Positions 2,910-9,468 of a stretch of 10,118 bases of DNA are shown in pieces. The notes beneath the pieces are model-generated. The model had not been told where the DNA came from. It was given only the letters and a program-made list of their open reading frames with translations, and did no database searches. Numbering within the stretch: position 1 is the stretch's first letter; each line of letters begins with the position of its first letter. Both the position numbers and the translations under genes were made by a program. The stretch is from Pseudomonadota bacterium (GTDB lineage Bacteria; Pseudomonadota; Alphaproteobacteria; Sphingomonadales; Sphingomonadaceae). Location: positions 1 through 10,118 of the forward strand of contig JAEZFL010000056.1 in assembly GCA_023417515.1 (NCBI GenBank). The letters are read 5' to 3'.

Positions 2910-5429
2910 TCATCCTGAGCTCACAAAGCTATCGAGCACGCGCTTGCGGCCCGCTTGCTCGAAGTCGATCTCTAGCTTGTTGCCTTCGATCTCGGCGATG
3001 GTGCCGTAGCCGAATTTCTGGTGAAAGACGCGTTGGCCCATCTCGAGGTCGGTGCGGCCGGGGTTGCCGAGGCTGACGGCGCTGGAACGGGATTCGACCG
3101 GGAGCGTCGTCGTGGTGGCGCCTCGGGAGCGGGCCTGGGCGGCTCGGAAGGCTTCGGTGCTGGCGGAAACGCGGTCGGAAAAGGCCTGGTAGCCGCTCTC
3201 GCTGGCCTTCACCCTCCCACTCGCCTGCGGCGAGCGGGCCCCTCCCTCTCCCGCGAGGGGAGAGGGGCTATAGCCCTGCGCGGCTCTTTGCCAGCCGGGG
3301 CCGCGGGTGCCGCTTCGGCCGACATTGGCGAAGGGGTCGGCGTGCTCGCTCCAGTTGGCGCGCCACAGGGACTCGCCGCCGGTGAGGGTGGTTTCCTGAT
3401 CGGTGTGCTCGGCGGGCAGCTCGGCGACGAAGCGGCTCGGGATGGAGCTGGTCCACTGGCCGTAGATACGGCGATTGGCGGCGTGGAGGATGATGCAGCG
3501 GCGGCGGGCGCGGGTGATCGCGACATAGGCGAGGCGGCGCTCCTCCTCGAGCGCGGCGTTGCCGCCTTCGTCGAGGGCGCGCTGCGACGGGAACACGCCT
3601 TCCTCCCAGCCGGCGAGGAAGACGGTGTCGAACTCCAGGCCCTTGGCGGCGTGGACGGTCATCATGGTGACCTTGTCCTCGTCGGCGGTGGCGTCGTTGT
3701 CCATGACCAGGGCGACATGCTCGAGGAAGGCGCCGAGGGTTTCGTATTCCTCCATGGCGCGGGCGAGCTCGGCGAGGTTCTCGAGGCGGCCGGCGGATTC
3801 GGCGCTCCGGTCGGCCTGGAGCATCGCTGTGTAGCCGGATTCGTCGAGCATCAGGCGGGCGAGCTCGGCGTGGCTTATGCCGCCGCCGCGGAGGGCATCG
3901 GCCGCGTCGGGGGTTACCCCTCCACCATCTGCTTGCAGCAGATGGTCCCCCTCCCCATCGCTTTGCGACAGGGAGGAATTCAAGATGCCGCGCCATCGCG
4001 CGAAGTCGGAGACGAGGTTGGCGAGGGACTTGCGGGCGGCTCCCGACAGCTCGTCGGTGCCGACGATCTCGGCGGCGGCCTGGAAGAGGGGGATGCCCTG
4101 CGCGCGGGCGTAGCGGTGGATGTTGGCAACGGCCTTGTCGCCGAGGCCGCGCTTGGGGGTGTTGACGATGCGCTCGAAGGCGAGGTCGTCGGCGGGCTGG
4201 GCGATGACCCGCAAGTAGGCCATCGCGTCGCGGATCTCCATCCGCTCGTAGAAGCGCGCGCCGCCGACGATCCGGTAGGGCATGCCGATGGAGATGAAGC
4301 GGTCCTCGAACTCGCGGGTCTGGAACTGGGCGCGGACGAGGATTGCGGCGTTGGCGATGCTCTCGCCGCGGCGCTGCATGGCCTCCAGCTCCTCGCCGAC
4401 CCGCCGCGCCTCCTCGGGGCCGTCCCACACGCCGACGACCTGGACCTTGTCGCCTTGGGGCTCCTCGGTCCACAGGGTCTTGCCGAGGCGCCCGGCATTG
4501 TTGGCGATGACTCCGGAGGCGGCGCCGAGGATGTGGGGGGTGGAGCGGTAATTCTGCTCGAGGCGGATGATCCTGGCGCCGGGGAAGTCCTGTTCGAACT
4601 TGAGGATGTTCTCCACCTGGGCGCCGCGCCAGGAATAGATCGACTGGTCGTCGTCGCCGACGCAGCAGATGTTCTTGCGCTCCTGGGCGAGGAGACGCAG
4701 CCAGAGATATTGGACCGAGTTGGTGTCCTGATATTCGTCGACCATGATGTAGCGGAAGCGCTGCTGGTAGAGCTCCAGCACGTCGCGGTGGGTCTTCAAG
4801 ATCACCAGCATGTGGAGGAGGAGGTCGCCGAAGTCGCAGGCGTTGAGGGTGCGAAGGCGGTCCTGATATTGCTGGTAGAGCGCCGCGCCCTTGCCGTGGG
4901 CGAACCCCTCGGACTCGCCGATGTCGACGTCCTTGGGGGTCCAGCCCCTGTTCTTCCAGCGGTCGATGAGCGCGGCCAGCGCGCGCGGGGTCCAGCGCTT
5001 CTCGTCGAGATTGTTGACCTGGATGAGCTGCTTCAAAAGCCGGAGCTGGTCGTCGGTGTCGAGGATGGTGAAGTTGCTCTCAAGCCCGACCAGCTCGGCG
5101 TGGCGGCGGAGCATCTTGGCGCCGATCGCGTGGAATGTGCCGAGCCAGGGCATGCCCTCGACCGCCTGGCCGACGAGGCGGCCGACCCGCTCCCTCATTT
5201 CGCGGGCGGCCTTGTTGGTGAAGGTGACGGAGAGGATCTCGGACGGCCACGCCTTGCGGGTAAACAGCAGGTGGGCGAGGCGGGCGGTGAGCGCCGCGGT
5301 CTTGCCGGTGCCGGCGCCGGCGAGGACGAGCACCGGCCCCTCGGTGGTGAGCACGGCATCGCGCTGCGGCGCGTTAAGGCCGCGGAGGTAAGGGGCGTCT
5401 GGGGCGAGGTCGGCAGGGGCGTCGGTCAC
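2910..5429 (-). CDS. uvrD: UvrD/PcrA-type ATP-dependent DNA helicase
   Basis: This 839-aa superfamily 1A helicase unwinds DNA 3' to 5' in nucleotide excision and mismatch repair and clears protein and RNA polymerase obstacles. Walker A GAGTGKT is at about residues 38-44, followed by VTFTNKAAREM and GTFHAIGAKML. DEYQDT is near 230, then VGDDDQSIYSWRG and LEQNYRS. MTVHAAKGLEFDTVF is near 590 and AYVAITRARRR near 635. The C-terminal module VFHQKFGYGTI...RKRVLDSFV (from about 800) is the Tudor-like polymerase-binding domain of PcrA/UvrD. GTG at 5429 is preferred over TTG at 5465 because the first 12 residues of the longer form look random; neither has a good Shine-Dalgarno sequence. The protein is longer than most homologues because two palindromic repeats are translated in frame, at about residues 484-506 and 721-740. 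It is transcribed divergently from the PAP2 gene. Confidence 0.96.
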   Translation of the reverse strand: MTDAPADLAPDAPYLRGLNAPQRDAVLTTEGPVLVLAGAGTGKTAALTARLAHLLFTRKAWPSEILSVTFTNKAAREMRERVGRLVGQAVEGMPWLGTFHAIGAKMLRRHAELVGLESNFTILDTDDQLRLLKQLIQVNNLDEKRWTPRALAALIDRWKNRGWTPKDVDIGESEGFAHGKGAALYQQYQDRLRTLNACDFGDLLLHMLVILKTHRDVLELYQQRFRYIMVDEYQDTNSVQYLWLRLLAQERKNICCVGDDDQSIYSWRGAQVENILKFEQDFPGARIIRLEQNYRSTPHILGAASGVIANNAGRLGKTLWTEEPQGDKVQVVGVWDGPEEARRVGEELEAMQRRGESIANAAILVRAQFQTREFEDRFISIGMPYRIVGGARFYERMEIRDAMAYLRVIAQPADDLAFERIVNTPKRGLGDKAVANIHRYARAQGIPLFQAAAEIVGTDELSGAARKSLANLVSDFARWRGILNSSLSQSDGEGDHLLQADGGGVTPDAADALRGGGISHAELARLMLDESGYTAMLQADRSAESAGRLENLAELARAMEEYETLGAFLEHVALVMDNDATADEDKVTMMTVHAAKGLEFDTVFLAGWEEGVFPSQRALDEGGNAALEEERRLAYVAITRARRRCIILHAANRRIYGQWTSSIPSRFVAELPAEHTDQETTLTGGESLWRANWSEHADPFANVGRSGTRGPGWQRAAQGYSPSPLAGEGGARSPQASGRVKASESGYQAFSDRVSASTEAFRAAQARSRGATTTTLPVESRSSAVSLGNPGRTDLEMGQRVFHQKFGYGTIAEIEGNKLEIDFEQAGRKRVLDSFVSSG
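3012..3037. repeat. 26-nt direct repeat, copy 2 (within uvrD)
   Basis: This is the native copy, encoding QRVFHQKF at the start of the UvrD C-terminal domain. It matches 2402-2427 at 25 of 26 bases in direct orientation. The two copies bracket the last part of uvrD and both small DUF genes. Confidence 0.8.
3211..3268. repeat. Palindromic element translated in frame inside uvrD (C-terminal linker)
   Basis: Two hairpins lie side by side. CTCGCC-TGC-GGCGAG spans 3220-3234, and CCCTCTCCC-GCGAG-GGGAGAGGG spans 3244-3266. Read on the minus strand within uvrD they encode about 20 residues, SPSPLAGEGGARSPQASG, of low-complexity Ser/Gly/Pro type. They fall in the variable linker between the helicase core and the VFHQKF module. 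The second hairpin shares its core with the intergenic palindromes at 43-64 and 304-329. Confidence 0.75.
3913..3980. repeat. Palindromic element translated in frame inside uvrD (helicase domain)
   Basis: A perfect 10-bp stem, ACCATCTGCT/AGCAGATGGT (3924-3933 and 3937-3946), is flanked by CCCCTCC and CCCCCTCCCC. A weaker hairpin (CCTCCC...GGGAGG) follows. The layout matches a dispersed palindrome I recognise from sphingomonad and caulobacterial genomes. In uvrD it encodes about 23 residues, SSLSQSDGEGDHLLQADGGG. It lies between SDFARWRG and HAELARLMLDESGY, which are close together in typical homologues. Confidence 0.75.
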
Positions 5430-5531
5430 GGGTGAACAGCTAGGGAACGCGGGGCGCTGGGGCAACCGCCTAACCGGGTTTTTGCGAGCGCTAGCCTCGC
5501 CTTAACCGGTGCGGGGCTAGAGGGCGCGGCG

Positions 5532-6341
5532 ATGAGTGCGCTTTCTGTCTTTTCCGGGATCGACCAGGCCGTGTTCGCGGCCGCCAACCAGATCGTGGGG
5601 CGGTCGTGGACGCTCGACAGCCTGATGGCGCTGGCGCTCGAGAGCCCGGTGGTGAAGGCCGGGCCGCTCGGGGCCTTGTTCCTGTTCGCCTGGTTTCGCC
5701 TGGGCGGCGCGAAGCCGGTGGAGGTGCGGCGGCGGGTGCTGGCGGTGACCCTGCTCGCCTTGTTCCTGGTCGCGCCGGTCACCAAGATCGTCTCGGAAGG
5801 GCGGATGGAGCCGCGGCCGGTGGTGCTGACGCATCCGGGCTATGGCCTGCGCGGCGGAGCGCTGGTGGAATCGCCGCGGCTCGAGGTTCGGCTGCTGCAG
5901 ACCGGCGAGCTGGCCGGGCGGGCGGAGGCGCTTCGCCAGGGACGGTTAACGAGCAACGATTTCGACGCCTTCCCGAGCGACCATGCCGCCATCTATGTCG
6001 CGATGGCGCTGGGCATCTTCCTGGCCTGCCGGCTGGCGGGAGCGCTAGCCTTGCTGTGGACCGCGTTCGTGGTGCTGGGGCTGCGCGTCGCCGTCGGGAT
6101 GCACTGGCTGTCGGACATTCTCGTCGGGGCGGCGGCGGGGGTGGCCTTGCTTGTGGCGCTGCAATTCGTCGGCGCGCGCTTCAGCAAGCGGCTCGACCCG
6201 GCCTTGCTGCGCTGGTCGCAGCGCTGGCAGGGCGCGACGGCGGCGATCCTGTTCCTCCTGCTGATCGAGGCGGCGGGGCCGATGAAGACGATGGAGCGGC
6301 TTCGCGACCTCGTCGGCGGCGTGATCGGAGGCGGGTCGTGA
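5532..6341 (+). CDS. PAP2-family membrane phosphatase
   Basis: This is a 269-aa polytopic membrane protein with the three PAP2 motifs: K85-x6-R...RP (KIVSEGRMEPRP, 85-96), PSDH at 148-151, and R185-x5-H191-x3-D195 (RVAVGMHWLSD). His151 and His191 would be the general acid and the nucleophile. The family removes phosphate from lipids such as phosphatidic acid, phosphatidylglycerophosphate or undecaprenyl pyrophosphate, with the active site usually on the periplasmic face. The substrate here cannot be told. Hydrophobic segments flank every motif (about 43-56, 68-83, 153-167, 169-186, 195-213), and one more lies near the C terminus (about 235-247). ATG at 5532 is preceded by GAGGGCG. The stop overlaps the start of the lipoprotein gene by 4 nt, so the two are translationally coupled. 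Confidence 0.93.
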   Translation: MSALSVFSGIDQAVFAAANQIVGRSWTLDSLMALALESPVVKAGPLGALFLFAWFRLGGAKPVEVRRRVLAVTLLALFLVAPVTKIVSEGRMEPRPVVLTHPGYGLRGGALVESPRLEVRLLQTGELAGRAEALRQGRLTSNDFDAFPSDHAAIYVAMALGIFLACRLAGALALLWTAFVVLGLRVAVGMHWLSDILVGAAAGVALLVALQFVGARFSKRLDPALLRWSQRWQGATAAILFLLLIEAAGPMKTMERLRDLVGGVIGGGS

Positions 6342-7207
6342 GGCGGTTGCTCGCGCTCGCCGCCCTGCTGCTCGCCGGCTGCGGCGGCGAGGAGGGGCGG
6401 GTGGTGATGCTCGACCCGAACTGGCGGGTGGAGCTGGCGGCGGACCAGTCCGCCGGCTTCGTCGCGGTCGACGGGCTGCTGTGGCACGAAGGCGCGCTCT
6501 ACCTCGCTGACGAGGCCGGGGTGGCGGTGCGGCGCTGGCGGCCGGGGCAGCGCGCGGAAACGCTGGCCGATGCTCAGGACGGCCTGTCCTCGCCCGAGGA
6601 CATCGTGCGCGATGCGGCCGGCAATCTCTATATCAGCGACGACAATATTGGCGGGGTGCGGCGGATCTCGCCGGATGGCGGTGTGGCGGTGGTTGCGGGG
6701 CCGCAGCGGCGGCTGCCGTCGACCGAGGGGCTGGCGATCACCCCGGCCGGCGTTCTGCTGGTCGGCGACGGCGAGACTCACCGCATCGCGGCGATCGCTC
6801 CGGACGGGCGGATGGCGGAGCTGGTCGGGCCGGAGGCGGGGATCGCCAAGCCGGAGAGCCTGGCGCTCGACGACCGCGGCAATCTCTACATCGCCGACAA
6901 CGAGGCGGCGACCCTTTACCTGCGCACGGCGGACGGGCGGATCACCGCGCCGATCCGCGGGCGCGAGGGCTTCTCGCCGGAGTCGATCGCGTGGATCGAC
7001 GGCGCCCTGTTCATCACCGACAGCGACCATGGACTGGTCCATCGCTACACGCCGGAGGACGGGCTCGCGCCGATCGCGGCGTTCGTCGGCGAGCTCGCCA
7101 ATGTGCAGGGCATCACGAGCGACGGCGACGGCGGGCTCTACGTATCGGTGCGCGCCGGCGCCGACGAGCGGCGCGGCTACATCTTGCGGCTGACGAGGCG
7201 GCGTTAA
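6338..7207 (+). CDS. Lipoprotein with six-repeat NHL/SMP-30-like beta-propeller
   Basis: The 289-aa product starts at GTG 6338 inside the PAP2 stop (GTGA overlap). A signal peptide VRRLLALAALLLAGC with lipobox LAGC puts the lipidated Cys at 15; the product is therefore a periplasm-facing lipoprotein. Six similar units follow, each of the form 'pES(L/I)A-x-D-x-x-G-xLYIAD...xRxxPDG': from AVDGLLWHEGALYLAD, SPEDIVRDAAGNLYISD, STEGLAITPAGVLLVGD, KPESLALDDRGNLYIAD, SPESIAWIDGALFITD and NVQGITSDGDGGLYVS. This is the pattern of an NHL or SMP-30/gluconolactonase-type beta-propeller. No specific lactonase metal ligands stand out, so a binding or scaffold role is as likely as catalysis. Coupling to PAP2 suggests a shared envelope function (inference). 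A longer in-frame reading from 5606 is only the PAP2 shadow. Confidence 0.88.
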   Translation: MRRLLALAALLLAGCGGEEGRVVMLDPNWRVELAADQSAGFVAVDGLLWHEGALYLADEAGVAVRRWRPGQRAETLADAQDGLSSPEDIVRDAAGNLYISDDNIGGVRRISPDGGVAVVAGPQRRLPSTEGLAITPAGVLLVGDGETHRIAAIAPDGRMAELVGPEAGIAKPESLALDDRGNLYIADNEAATLYLRTADGRITAPIRGREGFSPESIAWIDGALFITDSDHGLVHRYTPEDGLAPIAAFVGELANVQGITSDGDGGLYVSVRAGADERRGYILRLTRRR

Positions 7208-7321
7208 CGCCTGGCGTGGGCGCGGCCCGGTTCGGGACGGTGCCCGCAAAGCCTGTCCGGATTAACCCCACGGCGCGGATTTCGTGAGATTTTCGGGAGC
7301 GAACAGAGGAAGGTCCGAGTC

Positions 7322-8044
7322 GTGCCGCCGCTCATCCACGCCACCATCGCCGAATTGCGGGTCCAGGCCTGGTCGCGGGCTTTCCTTCTGACCCTTGTGC
7401 TGGTCCTGCCCTGTGCCGCCTTCTTCGTCGGGCTCGACGCCGCCTATGTGTACGGCCGGATCGACGGCGAGATGCTGCCGTGGCAGCTCAACCTCTCCGA
7501 GGAAGGGGCGCTCGCCGAATGGCTCGAATATGCGCTGACCCTGTCGGCCGCTATCTGGATGGTCCAGCTATGGCGGCGCGAGCGGGCGCCAGCCTTCGCC
7601 GCCGCGGCAGCGACGTTCCTGTGGCTGACCCTCGACAACAGCCTGGCCCTGCACGAGGCGGTCGGCGCAGCGCTCGCGCCGGCTCTCGCCGGATTTGCCG
7701 GCGAGCGGGCGGCCGACCTTGGCGAACTGATCGTCTTCGTCCTGGCCGCGGTCGCTATCGTCGCGATGCTCCGAGCGGCCGTGCGGACGAGCGCGCGCGG
7801 GGCCGGTGCGCGGGTCCTGTGCGTCCTGCTCCCGGTCGCCGCGGGCGCGGGCTTCGGCGTGGCCATGGACTTCGTCGCTCACTTCGCCGCCGAGGCGGTG
7901 CCGGCGCGGCTGGCTTTCGATTTCGTGGAGGATAGCGGCGAGCTCGCGATGCTGTGCGTCGCCACCGCCTTCGCCTCTGCCGTGCGCTTCAATGCGCCGT
8001 CCCGACCCGGTTCCGAAGGGAGGCTGCAACCATCGGCGGCTTGA
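7322..8044 (+). CDS. Polytopic membrane protein of unknown function (240 aa)
   Basis: GTG start at 7322 has an excellent Shine-Dalgarno sequence (GAGGAAGG, 7306-7313) 8 nt upstream. About six hydrophobic segments are visible: 20-43, 66-84, 91-104, 136-153, 164-188 and 206-222. Acidic and histidine residues sit in or beside membrane segments: E63/E69, LTLDNSLALHE (D105, H111, E112), E135, D183 with H187, and FVEDSGE (E203, D204, E207). I associate 'LDxxxxLHE ... EDxxE' patterns with a group of uncharacterised bacterial membrane proteins. The arrangement could bind a metal, but no function is known to me. The C-terminal tail is polar. It lies 114 nt after the propeller gene and 52 nt before the GFA gene, with its own ribosome binding site, so it may be a separate unit. 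Confidence 0.85.
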   Translation: MPPLIHATIAELRVQAWSRAFLLTLVLVLPCAAFFVGLDAAYVYGRIDGEMLPWQLNLSEEGALAEWLEYALTLSAAIWMVQLWRRERAPAFAAAAATFLWLTLDNSLALHEAVGAALAPALAGFAGERAADLGELIVFVLAAVAIVAMLRAAVRTSARGAGARVLCVLLPVAAGAGFGVAMDFVAHFAAEAVPARLAFDFVEDSGELAMLCVATAFASAVRFNAPSRPGSEGRLQPSAA

Positions 8045-8096
8045 TCCCGGCGTTTGGCCGTGTCAAATCGTGTTCGGAACAAAAGGGGATCAAGTG

Positions 8097-8489
8097 ATGC
8101 TTCAAGGCGGATGTCATTGCCGGGCGGTGCGGTATCGGGTGGCCGGCGCGACGGTTTACGTCGCCATCTGTCACTGCAGCGATTGCCGCGGCCATGCCGG
8201 CGCGCCGGCGGTGACCTGGGCGGCGGTGAAAGGCGACCAGCTCGAGGTCGAGGGTAAGCTCACGACCTATGCCTCCTCCGAGCATGGCCGGCGGCAATTC
8301 TGCCCGGTCTGCGGGACCGGTCTGTTCTACATGAACGAGCAGATGCTGCCGGGGCTGGCCGACATCCAGGCCGGAACGCTCGACGATCCGGCGGCGCTGG
8401 AGCCGGCGATCCATGTGCAGACCGCCGAGCGGCTCGACTATATGACTCGGCTCGCCGACCTGCCGGCATTTGAGCGCTATCCCGGCTGA
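8097..8489 (+). CDS. GFA/CENP-V-family zinc-binding protein
   Basis: This 130-aa protein has the cysteine layout of the glutathione-dependent formaldehyde-activating enzyme (GFA/CENP-V) family. C6-x-C8 is in GGCHCRAVRY, C25-x-C27-x2-C30 in ICHCSDC, and C69-x2-C72 in FCPVCG. These ligands hold a structural and a second zinc. The ending GTLDDPAALEPAIHVQTAER...LPAFERYPG is also typical. Founding members bind glutathione and formaldehyde, but most homologues are uncharacterised, so formaldehyde activity is not assured. ATG at 8097 is preceded by AGGGG with 8-nt spacing. The length is usual for the family. Its 3' end meets the minus-strand HEAT-like gene with a 4-nt gap, so no room exists for a dedicated terminator. 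Confidence 0.93.
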   Translation: MLQGGCHCRAVRYRVAGATVYVAICHCSDCRGHAGAPAVTWAAVKGDQLEVEGKLTTYASSEHGRRQFCPVCGTGLFYMNEQMLPGLADIQAGTLDDPAALEPAIHVQTAERLDYMTRLADLPAFERYPG

Positions 8490-8493
8490 GGGA

Positions 8494-8988
8494 TCAGCTG
8501 GTGGGGAGCAGGTTGCGCGCGCGGGCGGCGAGGGGCGGCGAGCCGCAACATATGGCGTGCTTGGCGAGGTCGCGGGCGCGCGGCAGCATTCGGCGGTGGC
8601 GCGCGGCGAGTCCGAACGCGGCGGCGAGCGCCTCGGCGCGGACGATCTCGTTGGGATTGTTGAGAACCGCGTCCTCGAGACGGCGCATCAGCCGCGCCGA
8701 CTCGTGCGCGGTGAGCTCCAGCCGCGCCGCCATCGGAAGCAAGTGCCAGCTCAATTCCGGCGTACCGTCCTCCAGAACCGGGTGGATGAGATCGCTTTTG
8801 TAGGGCTGGAGCAGATCGGGCCGCTCGCGAGTCGCTTTCTCGGCGGCGTCGGCCGCGCGGCTGCGCACCGCGACGTCGTCATGACGGAGCAGAGCCCACA
8901 AGGCCGCGAACGTGTCGGGCTCGGTGGCGAGGGCGGCGGCATGGTCGGCGACGCCGAGGGAGCGGCCTTCGCCGCCGGTCAGATACAT
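8494..8988 (-). CDS. HEAT-repeat-like helical protein (164 aa)
   Basis: The product is almost entirely helical. Successive units resemble HEAT repeats: FAALWALLRHDDVAVRSRAADAAEKAT (about 27-53), then SWHLLPMAARLELTAHESARLMRRL (79-103), EIVRAEALAAAFGLAARH (about 114-131), and PLAARARNLL at the end. The motif D-x-x-V-R-x-R-A-A-D-A at the first repeat is the strongest HEAT signature. No catalytic residues, signal peptide or membrane segment are visible, so it is probably a cytoplasmic scaffold or adaptor of unknown partner. ATG at 8988 has only a weak GGAA ribosome site. The 60-aa gene ends 20 nt upstream on the same strand, suggesting a two-gene operon. Confidence 0.8.
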   Translation of the reverse strand: MYLTGGEGRSLGVADHAAALATEPDTFAALWALLRHDDVAVRSRAADAAEKATRERPDLLQPYKSDLIHPVLEDGTPELSWHLLPMAARLELTAHESARLMRRLEDAVLNNPNEIVRAEALAAAFGLAARHRRMLPRARDLAKHAICCGSPPLAARARNLLPTS

Positions 8989-9008
8989 TTCGTGTCGGTT
9001 CCGTTGGG

Positions 9009-9191
9009 TCAGGCGCGGCCTGGCATGCCGCCCGCAGCGATTCGGCCGAGCAGCAGCCGCGCTTCGCTGCGCCAGTAGCCGCGCAAATAGCCGGGATAGG
9101 TGTCGAGCCGCTCCCAGGCGAGGCCGGCACCCGCCGCCATCATTCGGGCGACTTGGTCGATCTCGGTGTCATGGGCAGCGACATGGGACAT
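9009..9191 (-). CDS. Small hypothetical protein (60 aa) upstream of the HEAT-like gene
   Basis: This is an acidic-then-basic helical protein. Its core, EIDQVARMMAAGAGLAWERL followed by YPGYLRGYWRSEARLLLGR, reads as a real conserved fold with aromatic residues (W26, Y32, Y35, Y39, W40). No domain is recognised. ATG at 9191 is the first start; the upstream GGGCGGGTCC is a poor Shine-Dalgarno sequence, and no other in-frame ATG precedes the core at a better position. The 20-nt gap to the HEAT-like gene suggests co-transcription. Function is unknown. Confidence 0.62.
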   Translation of the reverse strand: MSHVAAHDTEIDQVARMMAAGAGLAWERLDTYPGYLRGYWRSEARLLLGRIAAGGMPGRA

Positions 9192-9381
9192 GGACCCGCC
9201 CGTGCCGCAGCGTCACCCGATGGTCGAGGCGGCGGCGACGAACTCCGCGACCGGCGCGATGAAGTCGCCTGAGTCATGGCTCGGCGATGGTCGCGGGGAA
9301 GCATGTCCGGAAAGACGGGTCCGTCCGGCAGTTCAGTCGATGGGGTGACTCGGTATCGGAGGCCCCGCGGGAGACGTCGCG

Positions 9382-9407
9382 GGAACGGTTGATCCGGGTC
9401 GGCCGTT
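9382..9407 (+). promoter_or_regulatory. EcfG-type general stress response promoter
   Basis: GGAAC (9382-9386), a 17-nt spacer and CGTT (9404-9407) match the alphaproteobacterial EcfG sigma-factor consensus exactly. Transcription would start near 9413-9415, giving a leader of about 55 nt to the ATG of the lipoprotein gene at 9469. An inverted repeat CCCGCG (9364-9369) / CGCGGG (9378-9383) overlaps the -35 element. The remaining part of the intergenic region, 9192-9363, shows nothing recognisable. Confidence 0.6.
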
Positions 9408-9468
9408 CTGGGAGTCCGCAGCGTGAGAGCGGGCGTTGTCGGGAACTCGTGTTGATGGAGATCCCCCG

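Noticed and set aside
3268..4473. 401-aa alternative minus frame inside uvrD
   Set aside because: Arg/Pro-rich +1 reading of the helicase gene; it does not suggest a frameshift because the main frame carries all the motifs.
3021..5435. 804-aa open frame antisense to uvrD on the plus strand
   Set aside because: It mirrors a strong helicase gene in GC-rich DNA, where antisense frames stay open. Its product is a low-complexity Gly/Ala/Val/Asp sequence with no domain.
5430..5465. TTG start giving a 12-residue longer UvrD
   Set aside because: The added residues (PQRPAFPSCSP) are unlike the family, and TTG is a rarer start than the GTG at 5429.
5606..6337. N-terminal extension of the propeller lipoprotein frame
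   Set aside because: This part is an out-of-frame shadow of PAP2. The lipobox signal peptide directly after the GTG at 6338 marks the real start.
5993..7249. 418-aa minus-strand open frame over the PAP2 and lipoprotein genes
   Set aside because: Arg/Pro/His-rich shadow opposite two well-supported genes; no motif and no ribosome site.
8054..8096. GGAAC at 8076-8080 upstream of the GFA gene as an EcfG -35
   Set aside because: No CGTT-like -10 lies 16-17 nt downstream, and that position already falls at the start codon.
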